From an uncultured Acetatifactor sp. (GTDB taxonomy: Bacteria > Bacillota > Clostridia > Lachnospirales > Lachnospiraceae): a stretch of 7,801 nt of DNA. The notes under the pieces were generated by a model. That model saw only the letters and a program-made list of their open reading frames with translations. It did not search any database and was not told the origin of the DNA. The translations under genes were made by a program, and so were the position numbers. This document shows positions 4,587 to 7,801 of this stretch, piece after piece (the first letter of the stretch is position 1; each line of letters begins with the position of its first letter). The stretch spans positions 1-7,801 of the forward strand of contig CAJTMX010000066.1 in the NCBI GenBank assembly GCA_910577235.1, in the 5' to 3' direction.

Positions 4587-4823
4587 ATGACAGCAAGAGG
4601 AACAATCGGGATACCGCAGGATGGGAAGATGACAGTGTGCCATTACTGGGTAAAATATTTTGACGAGGGAAGCGAGTTCGGGATTGACGGCGGGAGGATT
4701 TCCAAACTGAGCATCAAGATAGACGGGAAGATCACATGCTGCTACGACAGGGGATGGGATGAGGAGCCGGAAGACGATGCGACAGGAGCGGCGCTGGCAA
4801 TACTGATCAGGGAATACAACTAG
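4587..4823 (+). CDS. Small hypothetical phage protein, 78 residues
   Basis: GGAGG at 4574-4578 is 8 bases before ATG 4587. The longer open frame back to 4497 reads through leader copy D and is not used. The sequence contains VKYFDEGSEFGIDGGRISKL, then a KIDGKITCCYDRGWD segment, and ends AALAILIREYN. From memory, proteins with the EGS-FGIDGGRISKL and YDRGWD pattern recur in Firmicute phages and conjugative elements. I believe recent Pfam releases give them a DUF name (possibly DUF7678), but no function. The protein is acidic overall, with predicted beta strands in the middle and a closing helix; there is no membrane segment. The following gene starts 12 bases after its stop. Confidence 0.65.
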   Translation: MTARGTIGIPQDGKMTVCHYWVKYFDEGSEFGIDGGRISKLSIKIDGKITCCYDRGWDEEPEDDATGAALAILIREYN

Positions 4824-4835
4824 GGAGGAATGAGG

Positions 4836-5030
4836 ATGAGGTTATACAGGGTGGAATATTACGAGTGGGACTGCACATTTTCTGACCTGGTACCGAGGCG
4901 GACGCTTTCCGTGGGGAAGGATGCGGAGGAAGCCATCGCAAACGCAAAGCGGCTGGCGGCGCGTGATGCAAGGGACTTTTCAGCGGAGGAGATAAAAACG
5001 GTCATGGGCCATAAGATAATGGTCAGATAA
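4836..5030 (+). CDS. Small hypothetical protein, 64 residues
   Basis: GGAGG at 4824-4828 is 7 bases before ATG 4836; the in-frame ATG at 4830 is only one base away and is unlikely. The N-terminus MRLYRVEYYEWDCTFSDLVP is followed by a helix (DAEEAIANAKRLAARDARDF) and a short final strand (MGHKIMVR). This beta-alpha-beta layout is typical of tiny phage accessory proteins. I do not recognise a named family. It shares a transcript with the 4587 gene and is the last gene before the packaging module. Confidence 0.62.
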   Translation: MRLYRVEYYEWDCTFSDLVPRRTLSVGKDAEEAIANAKRLAARDARDFSAEEIKTVMGHKIMVR

Positions 5031-5051
5031 AAAACACATACATAGCAGTAG

Positions 5052-5077
5052 AAAGGGGCTTCTCCGGGAGCCCTTTT
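5052..5077 (+). terminator. Terminator-like hairpin between accessory genes and packaging module
   Basis: AAAGGGGCT (5052-5060) pairs with AGCCCTTTT (5069-5077) over 9 positions with one G-T wobble and an 8-base loop. The T run is only four bases and forms part of the stem, then CC follows. It may be a moderate intrinsic terminator that isolates the small-protein units from terminase transcription. Confidence 0.6.
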
Positions 5078-5112
5078 CCGCTGCGGATATTTAAGGGAAG
5101 GAGGCGGCACAG

Positions 5113-5589
5113 GTGCAGAGCGGAAGGAAGCCGAAGCCCACGGCGGTAAAGGCGCTGGAGGGCAATCCGGGCAAGCGCAGCCTTAACACGGGCGAGCCGA
5201 AGCCGGAGAAGAAAGCGCCCCGCTGTCCGGCATGGCTGGAGGGCGAGGCGAAAAAAGAATGGAAGCGGATGGCGGGGCAGATGGAAAAGCTGGGCATCCT
5301 CACGGAAATAGACATGGCGGCATTTGCCGGGTACTGCCAGGCATACGCCAGATGGAAAGAGGCGGAGGAATTCATCACCCAGCACGGCACCATCGTAAAG
5401 ACGCCCTCCGGCTACTGGCAGCAGGTCCCGCAGGTGTCCATCGCACAGACCTACCTTAAGATCATGAACCGTTTCTGCGAGCAGTTCGGCCTTACCCCTT
5501 CCTCCCGGAGCCGCATCGTGGCGGAGGGCGGCGAGGACAAGGAAAGCGACACGATGGAGCTTTTGCTCTTTAAGGGAGGCGGGGGATAG
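5113..5589 (+). CDS. terS: Phage terminase small subunit, P27 family
   Basis: A GTG start at 5113 is set by AAGGAGG (5098-5104), 8 bases upstream; the protein has 158 residues. The opening GRKPKPTAVKALEGNPGKRS is the hallmark of the P27/Terminase_4 family (PF05119). It is followed by a CPAWLEGEAKKEWKRM helix and IDMAAFAGYCQAYARWKEAE. The C-terminal half (QVPQVSIAQTYLKIMNRFCE, then FGLTPSSRSRI) is the usual oligomerisation and partner region. The subunit recognises phage DNA at the packaging start and delivers it to the large subunit. Its stop TAG shares the G at 5589 with the GTG start of the large subunit, so the two are translationally coupled. Length is normal for the family. Confidence 0.92.
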   Translation: MQSGRKPKPTAVKALEGNPGKRSLNTGEPKPEKKAPRCPAWLEGEAKKEWKRMAGQMEKLGILTEIDMAAFAGYCQAYARWKEAEEFITQHGTIVKTPSGYWQQVPQVSIAQTYLKIMNRFCEQFGLTPSSRSRIVAEGGEDKESDTMELLLFKGGGG

Positions 5590-7139
5590 TGTTTGATGAG
5601 GGAAAGGCGAAACGGACGGTAGATTTCATTAACTGCCTGAAACATACCAAAGGGAAATGGCGGGGGCAGCCCTTTGAACTGCTCCCGTGGCAGGAGGCCA
5701 TCATCCGGGATGTGTTCGGCACGGTGAAGGAGAACGGTTACAGGCAGTACAACACTGCCTATGTGGAAATCCCGAAGAAAAACGGGAAATCGGAGCTGGC
5801 GGCGGGCGTGGCGTTATATATGACCTGCGGCGATAATGAGTGGGGCGCGGAGGTTTACGGCTGTGCCTCTGACCGTCAGCAGGCATCCATCGTCTTTGAC
5901 GTGGCGGTGGATATGGTGGAGCAGTGTCCGGCATTAAAGAAACGCATCAAGCCCGTTATGTCAGTAAAGCGGCTGGTGTATAAGCCAACGAACAGTTTTT
6001 ATCAAGTGCTTTCCGCGGAAGCCTACACCAAGCATGGGCTGAACGTCCACGCAGTCATTTTTGACGAGCTGCACAGCCAGCCGAACCGGGAGCTGTTCGA
6101 TGTCATGACCAAAGGCTCCGGCGATGCCAGGACGCAGCCGTTATTCTTTTTAATAACTACAGCCGGGACGGACAGACATTCCGTCTGTTTCGAGCAGCAC
6201 CAGAAGGCGGAGGACATCCTGCAGGGGAGGAAGATCGACCCCACCTTTTATCCCGTCATTTACGGGGCATCCGATGATGCGGACTGGTCATCGGAGGATG
6301 TGTGGAAAAAGGCGAATCCCTCGCTTGGGCATACCATCGACATTGAGAAAGTGCGGAACGCCTATCTGAGCGCAAGGGATAACCCTGCGGAGGAAAATAT
6401 ATTCCGGCAGCTTAGGCTGAACCAGTGGGTGAAGCAGTCCACAAGGTGGATGCAGATGGAGAAATGGGATGCCTGCGCCTTCCCCGTGGATGAGCGGGAA
6501 GTGCTGGGGCGGGAATGTTACGGAGGCTTGGATTTATCCAGTTCCATTGACATCACCGCTTTTGTTTTGGTATTCCCTCCGAGAAATGACACGGAAAAAT
6601 ATATTTTACTTCCGTACTTCTGGATACCGGAAGAAAATATGCGCCTGCGTGTGAGGCGTGACCATGTGCCTTATGACGTGTGGGAGCGGCAGGGATATTT
6701 GCAGACCACGGAAGGGAACGTGATCCATTATGGCTTTATTGAGAATTTCATTGATGATCTCGGAAAGAAGTTCCACATCAAGGAGATTGCATTCGACAGG
6801 TGGGGCGCGGTGCAGATGGTGCAGAACCTTGAGGGGCTTGGCTTTACCGTGGTTCCCTTCGGGCAGGGCTTTAAGGATATGTCGCCGCCCACCAAGCGGC
6901 TGATGGAGCTGGTGCTGGAGAAGAACATCGCCCACGGCGGGCATCCCGTCCTGCGGTGGATGATGGATAATATTTTTGTCCGCACCGACCCGGCAGGGAA
7001 CATCAAGCCGGACAAGGAAAAATCCACGGAGAAGATAGACGGCGCTGTGGCTACGATTATGGGATTAGACCGGGCAATCCGGAACGGGGGTAACAGCACG
7101 GGCAGTGTGTACGATGAAAGAGGGATTCTGACGATTTGA
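5589..7139 (+). CDS. terL: Phage terminase large subunit, HK97/Terminase_1-like
   Basis: The protein has 516 residues. The GTG at 5589 overlaps the previous stop by one base, with GGGAGG at 5574-5579. The N-terminal ATPase shows LLPWQEAIIRDVFG (31-44, adenine-side motif), a Walker A-like PKKNGKSEL (62-70), Walker B HAVIFDELH (154-162, with D159-E160) and the coupling motif LITTAG (188-193). The C-terminal RNase H-like nuclease shows GLDLSSSIDITA (313-324, D315), AFDRWGA (401-407, D403) and KIDGAVA (482-488, D484), the three metal-binding aspartates. The enzyme cuts concatemeric DNA and pumps it into the prohead through the portal. The N-terminus is slightly shorter than in many relatives, which carry some tens of extra residues, but all motifs are present, so it is probably functional. 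Confidence 0.95.
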   Translation: MFDEGKAKRTVDFINCLKHTKGKWRGQPFELLPWQEAIIRDVFGTVKENGYRQYNTAYVEIPKKNGKSELAAGVALYMTCGDNEWGAEVYGCASDRQQASIVFDVAVDMVEQCPALKKRIKPVMSVKRLVYKPTNSFYQVLSAEAYTKHGLNVHAVIFDELHSQPNRELFDVMTKGSGDARTQPLFFLITTAGTDRHSVCFEQHQKAEDILQGRKIDPTFYPVIYGASDDADWSSEDVWKKANPSLGHTIDIEKVRNAYLSARDNPAEENIFRQLRLNQWVKQSTRWMQMEKWDACAFPVDEREVLGRECYGGLDLSSSIDITAFVLVFPPRNDTEKYILLPYFWIPEENMRLRVRRDHVPYDVWERQGYLQTTEGNVIHYGFIENFIDDLGKKFHIKEIAFDRWGAVQMVQNLEGLGFTVVPFGQGFKDMSPPTKRLMELVLEKNIAHGGHPVLRWMMDNIFVRTDPAGNIKPDKEKSTEKIDGAVATIMGLDRAIRNGGNSTGSVYDERGILTI

Positions 7140-7158
7140 CAGATACAGGGAGGTGCCT

Positions 7159-7801
7159 ATGAAACTGCCATCCATTTTTGGAATGAGGGGTGCGAGGGAT
7201 AAGCCAAAGGACAGCTACGGCGGTTCGGCTTATTCCTTTTTCTTTGGGAGAAGCACCAGCGGGAAAAATGTGAATGAGCGTACCGCCATGCAGACCACGG
7301 CGGTCTATTCCTGTGTGCGGATACTGGCGGAGGCGGTTGCGTCTTTGCCAATCCATGTGTACCGCTATACGGATACCGGGAAGGAGCGGGTGTATGACCA
7401 CCCATTATATTACCTTCTCCATGACGAGCCGAACCCGGAGATGACTTCCTTCGTGTTCCGGGAGACGCTCATGAGCCACCTGCTGATCTGGGGCAATGCC
7501 TATGCGCAGGTCATCCGGGACGGGAACGGCAGGGTGCTTTCCTTATATCCGCTCCTGCCGGACAAGATGGAGGTTGACCGTGACGAGCATGGGCGGCTCT
7601 TTTACACCTATACCCGCAACACGGATGAGAACCCGAATTTCAAGGAATACGGCAGGGTGCGCCTTAAGCCGGAGGAGGTGCTGCATATCCCCGGACTTGG
7701 CTTTGACGGGCTTGTGGGATATTCGCCCATCGCTATGGCGAAGAACGCAGTGGGCATGACGCTGGCCTGCGAGGAATACGGCGCGTCCTTTTTCGAGAAC
7801 G
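7159..7801 (+). CDS. Phage portal protein, HK97 family (3' end outside window)
   Basis: ATG 7159 follows GGGAGG (7148-7153) by 5 bases, 19 bases after the large terminase stop. The 214 complete residues seen cover the N-terminal half of an HK97-type portal (PF04860). They include VNERTAMQTTAVYSCVRILA and EAVASLPIHVYR, then a DHPLYYLLHDEPNPEMTSF segment and LLIWGNAYAQVIRDGNGRV. The downstream part has LYPLLPDKMEVDRDEHGR and EEVLHIPGLGFDGLVGYSPI, ending in GASFFEN at the window edge. The portal forms the twelve-subunit ring at one capsid vertex through which DNA enters and to which the tail attaches. The order small terminase, large terminase, portal is standard. Protease and capsid genes would be expected next, beyond the window. 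Confidence 0.95.
   Translation, partial: MKLPSIFGMRGARDKPKDSYGGSAYSFFFGRSTSGKNVNERTAMQTTAVYSCVRILAEAVASLPIHVYRYTDTGKERVYDHPLYYLLHDEPNPEMTSFVFRETLMSHLLIWGNAYAQVIRDGNGRVLSLYPLLPDKMEVDRDEHGRLFYTYTRNTDENPNFKEYGRVRLKPEEVLHIPGLGFDGLVGYSPIAMAKNAVGMTLACEEYGASFFEN

Noticed and set aside
7057..7405. Minus-strand frames of 82-114 codons opposite the terminase and portal
   Set aside because: They are antisense shadows of well-supported portal and terminase coding sequence, without ribosome binding sites or recognisable features.

Overview
The window is part of a tailed-phage genome, most likely a prophage of a gut Firmicute of the Lachnospiraceae type. It ends in a classic HK97-like packaging module: a P27-family small terminase, a Terminase_1-family large terminase and the start of an HK97-type portal. 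The sequence is fairly GC-rich by eye, with strong GGAGG-type ribosome binding sites and genes densely packed on the + strand. The host assignment is inference from protein style and cannot be settled here. I found no tRNA, rRNA, CRISPR array, transposase or integrase. No gap between genes exceeds 300 bases.

Layout: (1) 2-232, the C-terminus of a C5 cytosine DNA methyltransferase whose body lies off the left edge. (2) 324-1208, a 294-residue protein resembling what databases loosely call a 'virulence-related protein', closed by a strong hairpin terminator at 1258-1292. (3) 1401-3882, an apparent operon: a glutamine-synthetase-fold amidoligase, a gamma-glutamyl-cyclotransferase-like protein with an extra C-terminal part, a DUF4314 protein, an unrecognised 130-residue protein and a small very basic protein. 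The last four are tightly spaced or overlapping. (4) 4023-5030, four small proteins of unknown function in two units, followed by a terminator-like hairpin at 5052-5077. (5) 5113-7801, small terminase, large terminase and portal (cut by the right edge), translationally coupled or closely spaced.

Two patterns go beyond the plain gene list. First, four diverged copies of one roughly 85-95-base leader sit just upstream of four genes (324, 1401, 4023 and 4587). Each runs from a TTGT(n)ACATTTATG-like block, through AGTGGATAA and TTCAGAG blocks at fixed spacing, to an A-rich tract ending in the Shine-Dalgarno. One copy follows a strong terminator and another a terminator-like hairpin, so the accessory region looks like self-contained transcription cassettes with a common control sequence. 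Second, the 'virulence-related' protein and the amidoligase, otherwise unrelated, share an ungapped 43-residue C-terminal module with 21 identities, suggesting they dock on the same partner.

How they may work together: the amidoligase could form an amide or isopeptide bond between an amino acid and a peptide or protein, while the cyclotransferase-like enzyme could trim gamma-glutamyl-type linkages. The pairing of these two families in phages and bacteria is known from comparative genomics, but the substrate is not known to me. The remaining small proteins may be host-takeover or anti-defence factors; that is inference from position only.
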